DNA of 35,320 nt from contig JAFLTQ010000024.1 of the NCBI GenBank assembly GCA_022510385.1, positions 1-35,320 on the forward strand, in the 5' to 3' direction. The notes beneath the pieces are model-generated. The model did no database searches. It was given only the letters and a program-made list of their open reading frames with translations, and was not told the DNA's origin. Position numbers and translations under genes: made by a program. This DNA comes from Muribaculaceae bacterium. GTDB lineage: Bacteria > Bacteroidota > Bacteroidia > Bacteroidales > Muribaculaceae. Shown here piece after piece: positions 35,221-35,320 of the stretch (positions are counted from its first letter, which is position 1; the number at the start of each line of letters is the position of its first letter).

Positions 35221-35320
35221 TATTGATTTTTTTCCATAAGAGGTTCGATACTAACGGCACCGATACAGTCTTTACAACATGCCAATAAAAGAGCCATTCT
35301 ATCTCTTAAATCTATTTTCC
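35220..35320 (-). CDS. HipS-like HipA N-terminal subdomain protein (partial, 5' end outside window)
   Basis: Only the last 33 codons are present on the minus strand. They read KIDLRDRMALLLACC then KDCIGAVSIEPLMEKNQ and a TAA stop. This resembles the end of the HipA N-terminal subdomain 1, with the typical LxxRMxLLLAC...GAVSI pattern. The stop shares one base with the kinase start (TAATG), which implies coupled translation. In the characterised HipBST system this small protein is the antitoxin. The upstream remainder and any HipB-type DNA-binding gene lie beyond the window edge. Confidence 0.75.
   Translation of the reverse strand, partial: KIDLRDRMALLLACCKDCIGAVSIEPLMEKNQ

Overview
The window looks like a chromosomal segment from a Bacteroidales bacterium, most likely in or near the family Muribaculaceae. 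The order-level call rests on type V (FimA/Mfa1-type) fimbrillin lipoproteins, a SusC/SusD pair, a 73-residue DUF2795 protein, TAnnTTTG-type promoter elements and A-rich translation leaders without Shine-Dalgarno sequences. The family-level call is inference only.

Positions 1-18650 hold a large type V fimbria locus, all on the + strand. It starts with a major Mfa1-like subunit (116-1753). A cytoplasmic-looking protein of unknown family follows (1842-2570), then a Mfa2/FimB-type anchor (2580-3797). Six more fimbrillin-like or adhesin lipoproteins come next (3787-5526, 5812-7734, 7914-10139, 10111-12564, 12817-14835, 14849-18505). The last is a 1218-residue protein with two copies of a roughly 200-residue internal module and an AT-rich C-terminal region. 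All but the anchor carry a basic residue (Arg in six, Lys in one) 32-40 residues after the lipid-modified Cys. This matches the Arg-directed maturation known for Porphyromonas fimbrillins. The intergenic gaps are unusually rich in repeats: a roughly 75-bp element in three direct copies plus one inverted copy just beyond the last gene, GAGTTGT heptamer arrays, a shared hairpin module near several start sites, and a near-identical 3' end shared by two neighbouring genes. The locus appears to have expanded by duplication and recombination.

Positions 18672-25853 hold a SusC-like TonB-dependent transporter, a SusD-like lipoprotein and a third surface lipoprotein with a duplicated domain and a basic tail. 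No glycoside hydrolase or regulator is next to them. A C-run/G-run inverted repeat lies upstream of the SusC gene.

Positions 26002-33864 are housekeeping. A clear Bacteroidales promoter and a terminator-like leader hairpin precede rimP-nusA-infB-folK (+). dnaX (-) converges on folK. A cobalamin adenosyltransferase gene diverges from dnaX, and the DUF2795 gene follows it and ends at a strong terminator.

The right end (34279-35320, - strand) carries an AT-rich split HipA system. It comprises a HipA-type kinase without the usual N-terminal subdomain and, overlapping it by one base, the 3' end of a separate gene encoding that subdomain (HipS-like). The upstream part, including any HipB regulator, lies outside the window.
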